From: Bacteroidota bacterium
GTDB lineage: Bacteria; Bacteroidota; Bacteroidia; Chitinophagales; Chitinophagaceae
Length of the DNA stretch: 64,000 bases
Reading direction: 5' to 3'
Assembly (NCBI GenBank): GCA_016712665.1
Contig: JADJQP010000004.1
Coordinates: 62,001 to 126,000, forward strand
The position numbers and the translations under genes were made by a program. Of the stretch, positions 1 through 7,707 are shown one piece after another. Position 1 is the stretch's first letter. Each line of letters begins with the position of its first letter. The notes under the pieces are model-generated. The model ran no database searches. It was not told the DNA's origin and was given only the letters and a program-made list of their open reading frames with translations.

Positions 1-5
1 CTGCT

Positions 6-13
6 TATATTTG
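6..13 (+). promoter_or_regulatory. Bacteroidota -7 element of the nhaD operon
   Basis: TATATTTG matches the Bacteroidota sigma consensus TAnnTTTG. Only five bases separate it from the ATG at 19, so the transcript may be leaderless. The -33 region lies outside the window. Confidence 0.55.
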
Positions 14-18
14 TTAGT

Positions 19-1278
19 ATGATTCTATTCATTTTAATTACCTTTTTTATTGGCTATCTTTTTATTATTTTAGAACACAAAGTAAAAATTGACAAAGCCG
101 CAAGCGCCCTATTGATGGGGGTTAGTTGTTGGGTGATTTACATTTTGAATGCAGCCGATCCGCATACAGTAAATGATCAACTGGCTGAGCATATCAGTGA
201 TATTGCCGGTATCTTATTTTTTCTAATTGGGGCAATGACTATTGTGGAGCTCATTGATTTGCATGAGGGATTTCAAGTGATTATTGATGCCATAAAAACC
301 ACCAACAAACGTACATTGATTATCATCATTTCACTCATAACTTTTTTCTTGTCGGCTATACTGGATAATTTAACCACCGCCATTGTAATGAGCACTCTGG
401 TGGCAAAAATTCTTAGCGATCAAAGAGATAAAAATATAGTCATCGGAATGGTAATTATTGCAGCCAACTCCGGCGGTGCATGGAGCCCCATTGGAGATGT
501 TACCACCACCATGCTTTGGATTGGAAATCAAATCACAGCGGTGGGCATTATGAAATCTATTTTCCTACCAAGTCTGGTTTCAGTTTGTGTCCCCCTATTT
601 TTTTTCCTTACAAAAATCAAGGGACGTTTTTCTCCTAAAAAAAGTGTGGCCGAAATATCGGTAGAACCGAAGGAGCGTGTTATTATTTTTTATTCGGGCA
701 TTTCTCTTTTGATATTTGTCCCAATATTTAAAACCTTTACCCATTTGGCTCCCTATATGGGAATGATGTTTGCGGTTGGTATCGTATGGTTGATAAGCGA
801 GACCCTTCATAAGAAAAAACCAAATAATACAGAGCAGCAACCTTCCATCTTTGTTGCTTTAGAAAAAGTAGACTTACCCAGTATCCTTTTCTTTATGGGC
901 ATACTATTAGCAGTTAGCGCATTGCAATCGACTTCCATATTACAAAATATGGCTACCACGCTAAGTAGCAAGGTTCAAAATGAAAATATCATTGTGATAG
1001 GCATCGGGTTACTTTCCGCAATCTTTGATAATGTGCCGTTAGTAGCAGCCATACAGGGAATGTTTTCGAAAGTGCAATACCCCACCGGTCATTTCTTCTG
1101 GAATTTTTTAGCCTATTGTGCAGGTACCGGCGGTAGCATCTTAATTATTGGATCTGCTGCAGGAGTAGCGGCCATGGGTATTGAAAAAATCAGCTTCTTC
1201 TGGTACCTAAAAAATGTGTCTTTTGCGGCACTGCTCGGGTATTTGGCAGGTGCCCTAACTACCATACTGATTGGCTAA
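19..1278 (+). CDS. nhaD: NhaD-type Na+/H+ antiporter
   Basis: A 419-residue polytopic inner-membrane protein with about a dozen hydrophobic segments. It matches the NhaD branch of the ion transporter superfamily. The characteristic stretch SAILDNLTTAIVMSTL (about residues 112-127) is followed by NSGGAWSPIGDVTTTMLW, and a second half-repeat carries SAIFDNVPLVAA and GTGGSILIIGSAAG. These paired Asp-Asn helices are the expected ion-binding segments. The family exports sodium or lithium in exchange for protons at alkaline pH. The gene is complete. It is followed 11 bases later by a thioredoxin-fold gene, so the three genes at 19-2426 are probably one transcript. Function is assigned from family signatures, not tested. 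Confidence 0.9.
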   Translation: MILFILITFFIGYLFIILEHKVKIDKAASALLMGVSCWVIYILNAADPHTVNDQLAEHISDIAGILFFLIGAMTIVELIDLHEGFQVIIDAIKTTNKRTLIIIISLITFFLSAILDNLTTAIVMSTLVAKILSDQRDKNIVIGMVIIAANSGGAWSPIGDVTTTMLWIGNQITAVGIMKSIFLPSLVSVCVPLFFFLTKIKGRFSPKKSVAEISVEPKERVIIFYSGISLLIFVPIFKTFTHLAPYMGMMFAVGIVWLISETLHKKKPNNTEQQPSIFVALEKVDLPSILFFMGILLAVSALQSTSILQNMATTLSSKVQNENIIVIGIGLLSAIFDNVPLVAAIQGMFSKVQYPTGHFFWNFLAYCAGTGGSILIIGSAAGVAAMGIEKISFFWYLKNVSFAALLGYLAGALTTILIG

Positions 1279-1289
1279 ATTCTAAAAAT

Positions 1290-1808
1290 ATGAAAGCCAT
1301 GAAACATTCCATTAGGGTGCCATTAATAGTAGTTCTTGTCCTTACCATTTTTTGTTATTCGTTTTCAGCAGGGAAACAAAATGTTCCCATTGTAAAAATA
1401 CCCTGGCTCGATTCGATGCTGCATATACAAAATGACACTACTTATGTACTCAATTTCTGGGCTACTTGGTGCATTCCCTGTGTAGCAGAACTTCCTGCCT
1501 TTGACAGCTTGCAGATAGCATATAGTAAGCAGAAAGTGAAAGTACTTTTAATCAGTTTAGATTATGTAAAAAAGAGAACGGAGCAGGTCATTCCGTTTTT
1601 GACAAAAGAAAGAATTCAAGCGGAGGTGGTATTACTCAATGAACCGAATGCCAATGCATGGATCAATTCGGTAGATACAAATTGGAGTGGCGCACTGCCG
1701 GCAACCTTGCTTGTTAATAATAATACATCCTTTCGATATTTTTTAGAAAAAGAACTTAACTTTGAACTATTGGATTCAATACTTAAAACGAACTTTATAA
1801 ACCGATAA
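1290..1808 (+). CDS. TlpA-like thioredoxin-fold protein
   Basis: A 172-residue protein with an N-terminal hydrophobic signal or anchor (about residues 8-27) and a thioredoxin fold. The active-site motif is WCIPC within NFWATWCIPCVAELPAF (about residues 55-71). This CxxC form is typical of TlpA/ResA-like periplasmic oxidoreductases, which reduce disulfides or serve cytochrome c maturation. The C-terminal part keeps the cis-proline region in the context GALPATLLV. It lies 11 bases after nhaD and 3 bases before a second thioredoxin-fold gene. The substrate is unknown. Confidence 0.8.
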   Translation: MKAMKHSIRVPLIVVLVLTIFCYSFSAGKQNVPIVKIPWLDSMLHIQNDTTYVLNFWATWCIPCVAELPAFDSLQIAYSKQKVKVLLISLDYVKKRTEQVIPFLTKERIQAEVVLLNEPNANAWINSVDTNWSGALPATLLVNNNTSFRYFLEKELNFELLDSILKTNFINR

Positions 1809-1811
1809 ATT

Positions 1812-2426
1812 ATGACACGTCCATTCACTATTCTTCTATTGTTTTTCCTTTCGGTTTCATTGGTGTCGCATGCAGATGGCGGCAAACAAGGATATACCGT
1901 TGGAGATACCATTGTGGATTTTAAATTACTGAGTATTGATGGTACCCATAAATCTCTAAAAAATTACGAAAAAGAAAAAGGAATCATTCTCATTTTCACT
2001 TGCAACCACTGCCCCTTTTCAGTAGCTTATGAAGATCGAATCATTGCACTGCACAAAAAGTATGCGATGATGGGTTATCCCGTATTGGCAATTAATCCGA
2101 ATGACCCTACAGCCAAACCGATAGATTCTTATGAAAATATGGTGGAACGTGCAGAAGATAAAGCCTTCCCTTTTGACTATTTACAGGATGAAACACAGGA
2201 AATTGCTAAAAGATTTGGAGCCACCAAAACACCTCATGTCTATATTCTAAAAAGACAACAAAAAATATTCACGGTCGAATATATCGGTGCCATAGATGAT
2301 AATGCCTTTGAGCCAGATGGCGTACACAAAATTGCCGAATACGCCTTAGATCAACTTACCACGGATTTGCCTGTTAGCTTAAAGGCAACCAAGGCTGTGG
2401 GATGTGGCATTAAGTGGAAGAAATAA
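1812..2426 (+). CDS. Redoxin-family exported protein (AhpC/TSA-like)
   Basis: A 204-residue protein with a signal peptide (about residues 1-22) followed by a redoxin/AhpC-TSA fold. The line GIILIFTCNHCPFSVAYEDRI carries a CNHC motif where peroxiredoxins have the peroxidatic cysteine. The later segment KRFGATKTPHVYILK holds the cis-proline. This type is common in Bacteroidota, is often annotated as thioredoxin family protein, and probably acts in the periplasm. It follows the TlpA-like gene by 3 bases, so the two may form a redox pair. The exact reaction is not known. Confidence 0.8.
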   Translation: MTRPFTILLLFFLSVSLVSHADGGKQGYTVGDTIVDFKLLSIDGTHKSLKNYEKEKGIILIFTCNHCPFSVAYEDRIIALHKKYAMMGYPVLAINPNDPTAKPIDSYENMVERAEDKAFPFDYLQDETQEIAKRFGATKTPHVYILKRQQKIFTVEYIGAIDDNAFEPDGVHKIAEYALDQLTTDLPVSLKATKAVGCGIKWKK

Positions 2427-2447
2427 AAAATGTATCAGGTAAAAAAA

Positions 2448-2477
2448 GCAGTCCATTTTCGGGACTGCTTTTTTTTT
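2448..2477 (+). terminator. Intrinsic terminator after the nhaD operon
   Basis: The stem GCAGTCC (2448-2454) pairs with GGACTGC (2462-2468) and is followed by nine T. An A-run precedes the stem, so it may also terminate the convergent yceI transcript. Confidence 0.85.
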
Positions 2478-2493
2478 GAGGACAACAAAATAA

Positions 2494-3135
2494 TTACTTG
2501 TTGGCAACAATATTAAATTTGATTTTTACTTCAGGATAAATAAATTTATCCCCTAAGGACTTGTCGTTACCATAAAACAATCCCCATTGTGTTCTGTCGA
2601 TATTAAAGTCAGCAGTAGCAGTGGCTCCTTTATCAGAAAGGGTAACTTTTGCAGGGAAGGTCACATTTTTGGTACTGTCTTTTAAGGTAAGATTTCCACC
2701 GATGGTATGGGTTGCCGTTGAATCGCCGGTAAGCGCTACGCAACTTGTAATTTCAAATTTTGCAGTACCAAATTTTGCAGCATCAAAAAAATCAGGTGAA
2801 AGAAGGTGACCTTGCAATTTGCCGGCTGATTCTGCATCAATTTCTTTATCGGTAATTTTCATTGAATTGATATCAATAGAAAAATTACCAGCGGTGATAT
2901 TGCCTTCATTTATAGTAAAACTACCTTCTGACAATAAAAAATCACCCATGTGCGTTCCTACTGGTTTTGAACCAACAAATGAAACGGTACTAGCAGTTTT
3001 ATCCACATTGTAAACGTTTCCGGTGCCTGTTGCGGCTTCTTGTTTTTCTGCTGTTGCAGCTGTTTCTCCTTCAGGAGCTGATTGGCATGATGCTAATAGT
3101 GCAACGATGGCAAATGTAAAAATAGTCTTTTTCAT
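2494..3135 (-). CDS. YceI-family lipoprotein
   Basis: A 213-residue protein with a lipoprotein signal peptide ending in LLASCQS (Cys17) and then a Thr/Ala/Glu linker. The YceI lipocalin-like domain covers about residues 40-212. Recognisable segments are STVSFVGSKPVGTHMGDF, KNVTFPAKVTL and FNIDRTQWGLFYG, the last being the family hallmark. YceI proteins bind polyisoprenoid or amide lipids in an eight-stranded barrel; the physiological role is uncertain. It is transcribed divergently from pckA from a good Bacteroidota promoter whose -33 box overlaps a 14-bp inverted repeat (see 3174-3187). Confidence 0.88.
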   Translation of the reverse strand: MKKTIFTFAIVALLASCQSAPEGETAATAEKQEAATGTGNVYNVDKTASTVSFVGSKPVGTHMGDFLLSEGSFTINEGNITAGNFSIDINSMKITDKEIDAESAGKLQGHLLSPDFFDAAKFGTAKFEITSCVALTGDSTATHTIGGNLTLKDSTKNVTFPAKVTLSDKGATATADFNIDRTQWGLFYGNDKSLGDKFIYPEVKIKFNIVANK

Positions 3136-3153
3136 TTTTTAAATTTTAGTTGG

Positions 3154-3183
3154 CAAAGGTAGTCTAAAAATTGTATGTTACAA
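3154..3183 (-). promoter_or_regulatory. Promoter of the YceI gene
   Basis: On the minus strand the -7 box TACCTTTG is at 3154-3161 and the -33 TTG at 3181-3183, with a 19-base spacer, matching the Bacteroidota consensus. The start codon is about 18 bases downstream. Confidence 0.7.
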
Positions 3184-3187
3184 CATC
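3174..3187. promoter_or_regulatory. Inverted repeat TATGTTACAACATC (operator candidate, copy 1)
   Basis: The half-sites ATGTT and AACAT are separated by AC, inside the yceI-pckA divergent region and overlapping the yceI -33 box. The full form GATGTTACAACATC recurs at 53061 and 61389. Confidence 0.5.
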
Positions 3188-3237
3188 TAATTTGTTAAAA
3201 TTAAATAATTTCGTGTTAACAAATTATGATATCTAAA

Positions 3238-3269
3238 TTGCGATAATGATATGAGCGAATGTATCTTTG
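3238..3269 (+). promoter_or_regulatory. Promoter of pckA
   Basis: The -33 TTG is at 3238-3240 and the -7 box TATCTTTG at 3262-3269, with a 21-base spacer. It lies downstream of the in-frame ATG at 3251, so translation should begin at 3293 rather than 3251. Confidence 0.7.
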
Positions 3270-3292
3270 CAACTTCTAAAAAATTTTATAAA

Positions 3293-4918
3293 ATGCAAGA
3301 AATAGGATTAAAGAACCCGGCTGCAAACTTATTAGAATTAGGAATAAGTCCAGCGATGGTCCATTGGAATTTGTCACCGGAAGCGCTTACGCAGAAAACG
3401 GTAGAATTAGGACAAGGTAGTATTACAGACCTTGGCGCCCTGGCGGTAAGCACCGGAAAATTTACAGGACGTTCTCCAAAAGATAAATTTACTGTTAGAG
3501 ACGCAAGCACCGAAAGCAGTGTAGATTGGAGCGATATCAATATTGGCATTTCTCCCGAGCATTTTGAAATTGTTTATAAGGATATCACCGCTTACCTACA
3601 AGGGAAAGAGGTATGGGTGCGCGATGCCTATGCATGTGCCGATCCGAAACATCGATTAAATATTAGAGTGATTAATGAATATCCATGGGCCAATTTGTTT
3701 TGTTATGATTTATTTCTCCGTCCTACTGAAGAAGAAATCAAAACCCAAAATCCGGATTGGATTATTATACAAGCACCCGGATTCACTGCCGATCCGGCGG
3801 TACACGGCACCCGACAAGGAAATTTTACCATTGTAAATTTTTCTAAAAAAATGATTTTGATTGGGGGCACTGCTTATACCGGTGAAATGAAAAAAGGCAT
3901 TTTTGGCGTATTGAATTATATATTACCACATGAGAAAGGGGTGCTCAGTATGCATTGCTCTGCAAATGAAGGCAATGATGGGGATGTTGCGTTGTTTTTT
4001 GGATTGAGCGGTACCGGAAAAACCACTTTGAGTGCAGACCCTAATAGAAAGCTCATTGGTGACGACGAGCATGGTTGGGACGAAGGTTCTGTGTTTAACT
4101 TTGAAGGGGGCTGCTATGCCAAATGTATTGATTTGACAGAGGAAAAAGAACCGCAAATTTATCAGGCCATTAAACCAAATGCACTGGTTGAAAATACTAC
4201 CTACCACGAAAACACCAATACGGTAAATTTTGCGGATGGCAGTGTTACTGAAAATACCCGAGTAGCCTATCCTATCAATCATATTTCAAATGCAAAAGAG
4301 CCAAGCATTGCCGGCGACCCAAAAAATATTTTCTTTTTGACTTGTGATGCATACGGAATTTTACCTCCGATTTCCAAGTTAAATAAAGGCCAGGCGATGT
4401 ATAGTTTTATCAGTGGATATACCGCTAAAGTTGCCGGAACAGAGGTAGGCGTTACAGAACCACAAGCTACCTTCAGTGCTTGTTTTGGAAGAGCCTTTTT
4501 ACCTTTGCATCCTACCAAATATGCCGAACTATTGGGCAAAAAACTGGAACAGCATTCTGATGTAAAAGTTTGGTTGATTAATACCGGCTGGAGTGGCGGC
4601 CCTTATGGAATTGGCAATAGAATGAAATTAAGTTATACGCGTGCGATGATCACAGCTGCCATGAATGGTGATTTAGACACTGTTGAATATGTACCACATC
4701 CGGTGTTTGGTTTTGAAATGCCGACTGCCTGTCCGAATGTTCCTTCTGAATTATTAATTCCTGAAAATACCTGGACTGATAAAAATGAGTATGCCAAAAA
4801 ATCATACGAATTAGCGGCGATGTTTGTCAAGAATTTTGAGAAATATGCTGCCCAAGCCAATGATGAGATATTAAGCGCCGCTCCAAAGTATTGGAGAACG
4901 CCTAGTTTCTTTTTTTGA
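3293..4918 (+). CDS. pckA: Phosphoenolpyruvate carboxykinase (ATP)
   Basis: A 541-residue enzyme converting oxaloacetate and ATP to phosphoenolpyruvate, ADP and CO2, the first committed step of gluconeogenesis. The P-loop reads GLSGTGKTTLS. It is followed by the metal-binding stretch LIGDDEHGW and earlier by RSPKDKF, which contacts substrate. Length fits the ATP-dependent family (about 530-540). An in-frame ATG exists at 3251 but would place the -7 promoter box inside the gene; the start at 3293 gives a conserved-looking N-terminus (MQEIGLKN) and an approximately 18-base leader. It is divergent from yceI, and no neighbouring gene looks functionally linked. Confidence 0.93.
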   Translation: MQEIGLKNPAANLLELGISPAMVHWNLSPEALTQKTVELGQGSITDLGALAVSTGKFTGRSPKDKFTVRDASTESSVDWSDINIGISPEHFEIVYKDITAYLQGKEVWVRDAYACADPKHRLNIRVINEYPWANLFCYDLFLRPTEEEIKTQNPDWIIIQAPGFTADPAVHGTRQGNFTIVNFSKKMILIGGTAYTGEMKKGIFGVLNYILPHEKGVLSMHCSANEGNDGDVALFFGLSGTGKTTLSADPNRKLIGDDEHGWDEGSVFNFEGGCYAKCIDLTEEKEPQIYQAIKPNALVENTTYHENTNTVNFADGSVTENTRVAYPINHISNAKEPSIAGDPKNIFFLTCDAYGILPPISKLNKGQAMYSFISGYTAKVAGTEVGVTEPQATFSACFGRAFLPLHPTKYAELLGKKLEQHSDVKVWLINTGWSGGPYGIGNRMKLSYTRAMITAAMNGDLDTVEYVPHPVFGFEMPTACPNVPSELLIPENTWTDKNEYAKKSYELAAMFVKNFEKYAAQANDEILSAAPKYWRTPSFFF

Positions 4919-4993
4919 TTAGATAAAGCTTTTTTTGTGTGTTAGGTAGGATTGACTTTCCATCCTGTTGCGAAGATTGCGTTTATGTTGCTG

Positions 4994-5044
4994 AAAACAA
5001 CTAAGAATATAAAACTCGAGAAGGCACAGCGTTCGCAGGGAGGG
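4994..5044. repeat. Dispersed intergenic repeat, copy A
   Basis: This stretch after pckA is about 80% identical by eye to 7537-7588. Both contain AA(T/C)ATAAAACTC followed by GAA(G/A)G and ACAGC(G/C)TTCG. The two copies lie at either end of the decayed tract and M43 protease. The function is unknown. Confidence 0.55.
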
Positions 5045-5064
5045 AATAATAATAGCAACAAATG

Positions 5065-5670
5065 ATGAGAATAATTGCCCTTAATATCTTTTTAATATTC
5101 GTGAGTTGTACAAATGTCAAAAATGAAAATACAGAAAATAGAAATTTATACTACCCAAAATTAATTGATTCATTTGGACTACATACTTTATATGATTTAG
5201 GGAAATGGAAAATTTATCATTCATCTTGTTTAGATAGCTTATCTCTACCAAGTTATGACATTTCCATCCCTTTTCGCAACTAGGAATTACACTTGATACC
5301 CTAATACTTACCGATAGTACTACCGAAATCACCTACAAGTATCTTAATTTAATTGGAAGCGCAATGCCCGCTCTTGAAGATTTTTATATGCCTGACCTCG
5401 GTGGATTTGTATTTTATCAACAAACAGATTCACTCATTGCATTTATTTGCAAAGACGATGCTGGAATTTCTTTTGTTCCCAAAATAACAGATACCTTAAA
5501 ATGGCTTCGGATGACAAAAGAATTAACCTTTGAACAAAGAGATCCTCGTCCTTATTTCTCTATGAGCCATTTAGCCTGAGGTTGTTGCATATATTGATAT
5601 AAATAGAGATAACATAAATAGGTGGTTTTATTTTGAGGCAGTAAAAAGAGGAGTGATTCAAAAGAAGTAA
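5065..5670 (+). pseudogene. Small lipoprotein gene interrupted by two frameshifts
   Basis: The first part (5065-5283) encodes a lipoprotein signal peptide ending FLIFVSC and about 55 further residues. Coding then continues in another frame from about 5272 (near TTTT at 5271-5274), reading ...GITLDTLILTDSTTEITYKYL... to 5579. It returns to the first frame near 5575, reading EVVAYIDINRDNINRWFYFEAVKRG and ending at 5670. With the two opposite shifts the whole is 606 bases, about 201 residues. No family was recognised. The shifts may be real decay or sequence errors; the decayed remnant immediately downstream favours decay. ATG codons at 5062 and 5065 are both possible starts. Confidence 0.6.
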
Positions 5671-5794
5671 TCGGTTAAAACGAATAAAATAGATGGGAAT
5701 CAAATATGTGCTAAAAATAAGTACAAAGAGCCTTAACGCAAAAATAGTAAATTCAGCAATAAAGCAAAATCCTACCTCAATAAATCCTTATTGA

Positions 5795-6028
5795 GAATTA
5801 GAAATTAATGAACAGTCCGCTTACTTTACCAATGCAATTAATTACCTCATCGATACAATCTAGCAATCAAAAGAAGATTTAAAACAAGTTGGAATTAAAA
5901 ATGAAGATTTTTCAATCTGGGTTTATTTCGTATATAAAGAGCAGTGTAATTTAGAGTTCAATCCATCGGAACTAATTAGATTAGGAAAGAACCGAATTAG
6001 TCTATGTGTAAGCTGTTGGCATGAATAA
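5795..6028 (+). pseudogene. Remnant of a DUF4279-like coding sequence
   Basis: Reading in frame from 5795 gives a protein-like sequence of 77 residues interrupted by one TAG at 5861-5863 and preceded by an in-frame TGA at 5792-5794. The second part includes FSIWVYFVYKEQCNLEF and ends LCVSCWHE before TAA. The hydrophobic-polar pattern and the ending resemble the C-terminal half of DUF4279 immunity-like proteins, but this is recognition by eye. No start codon is visible. Together with the broken lipoprotein upstream it marks a decaying locus. Confidence 0.45.
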
Positions 6029-6199
6029 TTTGCAGCTTATTGCTGTCCAGCTTAAGTACTAGCATGCCAGCCATTGGTGTACATGATGGGCCAATATTAC
6101 TCTAATCACCATTACACAAAAGCAAAAGCGGAATAATTCTATCCGAAATTTCGCAGTATCTTCGTTGTAACCCAAATAACTCAAAACAACTATCGTACC
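6029..6199. other. Intergenic stretch before the M43 protease
   Basis: No gene is seen. A weak promoter-like TATCTTCG at about 6156-6163 (one mismatch to TAnnTTTG) lies some 36 bases before the protease start. Otherwise nothing was recognised. Confidence 0.3.
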
Positions 6200-7492
6200 A
6201 TGAAAAAGAAAACGCTCCACATTCCGAGCACCCATAAGTTGCCTCTAAAATTTCAGAGAATCCCTATAATTATTTTGACCCTTTTATTGCTTCTCACGAT
6301 TTGTTTAAAATCCTTTGCTCAGGAAATTTGTGGTGCAAACGCAAGTAAAAAACGCTTAATCGAATTGTATCCTGAATTGGACAGTATTTATCGTTCCCAA
6401 GATTTGCAAGTAGATTATCGCCCAGTTTCAAAGACTCGGAGCGTAGTCACAATTCCGGTAGTTTTTCATGTTATTTGGAATACTCAAGCCCAAAAGGTTC
6501 CTGAGCCTCTGGTGCAGGAAGCAACTGAAATTCTCACAAAAGATTTCAGAAGACAAATCCCTGATGCGTCCAATACGGGAATGTTTGGGGGCTACGAAAA
6601 TCCAAATGGATTATGGGCCCTTAATTATAACAATATTGCAGCAGATTGTGAAATTCAGTTTATTTATTGTGGTATGACTTATGACTATACGCCACCTCAA
6701 ATAGATTTATCGCAAAACCCTCTATATCTAAAAACGGCTTTTCCCTATTATCAAACATACAATCCTTCTAAATTTCTAAACATTTGGGTGGCGAATTTAA
6801 GTGGGTCATTGGTTGGTTTAGCTGATTTTCCAGGAAGCCCAGTGCAGCATGACGGCGTGTCAATAACGTACAGTGCACTTGGATATAACAGCCCAAATTT
6901 TAGGGTATTAACACATGAGGTGGGTCATTGGCTTGGATTGCGCCACATATGGGGGGATTGCAGCTGTTGTGACGATTATGTGAATGATACCTACCCGCAA
7001 CAAGATAACAATGCGACCATGGCCTCCCAACCACCACTTCCTGGATATCCCAATCAATATCCATGTGCTACCTGGACAGCGTGCCCCGGTGTAAACGTAT
7101 TCAACAACCTATATTATCCTTATGTAAATATGGGTGATAATTATATGGACTACTCTCCTTCTTCTTGTTTGAATTTTTTTTCACAGGGACAAAAACAGCG
7201 AATGTGGTACTTCCTAAATAATTTCCGTTCCGGCTTATTGGCTAACAATCTATGTGCTACAAGTTTGGATGAAATATCATTGGAAGAGGCATCTATTCAA
7301 GTATATCCTAATCCAACCTCAGATAAAATTACGATTGCCAATACAAAAAAAGGAACCCCATTAATAGTCACCAATCTTATTGGAATGAAATTACTTGAAG
7401 TACAGGCCATGTACGAATATACAGTTATAGATGTGTCACACCTTCCAAGTGGTATGTATTTTTTGAATAAGAAAAAATTTATAAAAAATTAG
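6200..7492 (+). CDS. Secreted M43 (pappalysin-type) metalloprotease with T9SS sorting domain
   Basis: A 430-residue protein with a signal peptide (about residues 20-41). The metzincin zinc site HEVGHWLGLRHIWGDC (about residues 239-254) has the three His ligands and the catalytic Glu. A Met-turn region NYMDYSP follows near residue 315. This combination is typical of cytophagalysin/ulilysin M43B proteases, which are secreted calcium-dependent endopeptidases. The C-terminus has a T9SS type A domain starting IQVYPNPTSDKITI and ending SGMYFLNKKKFIKN. The last strand is slightly shorter than usual, so a small deletion there is possible. It would be exported and surface-attached or released by the T9SS. 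It stands alone, flanked by repeat-rich DNA. Confidence 0.85.
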   Translation: MKKKTLHIPSTHKLPLKFQRIPIIILTLLLLLTICLKSFAQEICGANASKKRLIELYPELDSIYRSQDLQVDYRPVSKTRSVVTIPVVFHVIWNTQAQKVPEPLVQEATEILTKDFRRQIPDASNTGMFGGYENPNGLWALNYNNIAADCEIQFIYCGMTYDYTPPQIDLSQNPLYLKTAFPYYQTYNPSKFLNIWVANLSGSLVGLADFPGSPVQHDGVSITYSALGYNSPNFRVLTHEVGHWLGLRHIWGDCSCCDDYVNDTYPQQDNNATMASQPPLPGYPNQYPCATWTACPGVNVFNNLYYPYVNMGDNYMDYSPSSCLNFFSQGQKQRMWYFLNNFRSGLLANNLCATSLDEISLEEASIQVYPNPTSDKITIANTKKGTPLIVTNLIGMKLLEVQAMYEYTVIDVSHLPSGMYFLNKKKFIKN

Positions 7493-7536
7493 TACGAGTT
7501 TGATTAAGAGATGTAGACCTCTGTGCATGCTTGACT

Positions 7537-7588
7537 AAAAGCAACCAAGAACATAAAACTCACGAAAGTACAGCCTTCGGAGAAAGGG
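7537..7588. repeat. Dispersed intergenic repeat, copy B
   Basis: Second copy of the element at 4994-5044, again just downstream of a gene and in the same orientation. It runs directly into the heptanucleotide tandem repeat. Confidence 0.55.
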
Positions 7589-7707
7589 TTACTGTTTACT
7601 GCATACTGTTTACTGCCTACTATTTACTGCTTACTGACAACTGCTTACTGACTACTCCCTACTGCCAACTTCCTACTGCCTACTTCCTAACTCCTCTCCC
7701 CTAACTC
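7589..7707. repeat. Degenerate heptanucleotide tandem repeat (YTACTGN)
   Basis: About 16-17 units of seven bases resembling TTACTGC, CTACTGC or TTACTGT, decaying towards CTAACTCCC at the right end and touching the 3' end of yifB. It contains no open frame. Such heptamer arrays occur between genes in several bacterial groups; the function is unknown. Confidence 0.75.

Noticed and set aside
3251..3292. Upstream ATG of pckA
   Set aside because: The -7 promoter box TATCTTTG lies inside this segment, so it would not be transcribed in full.
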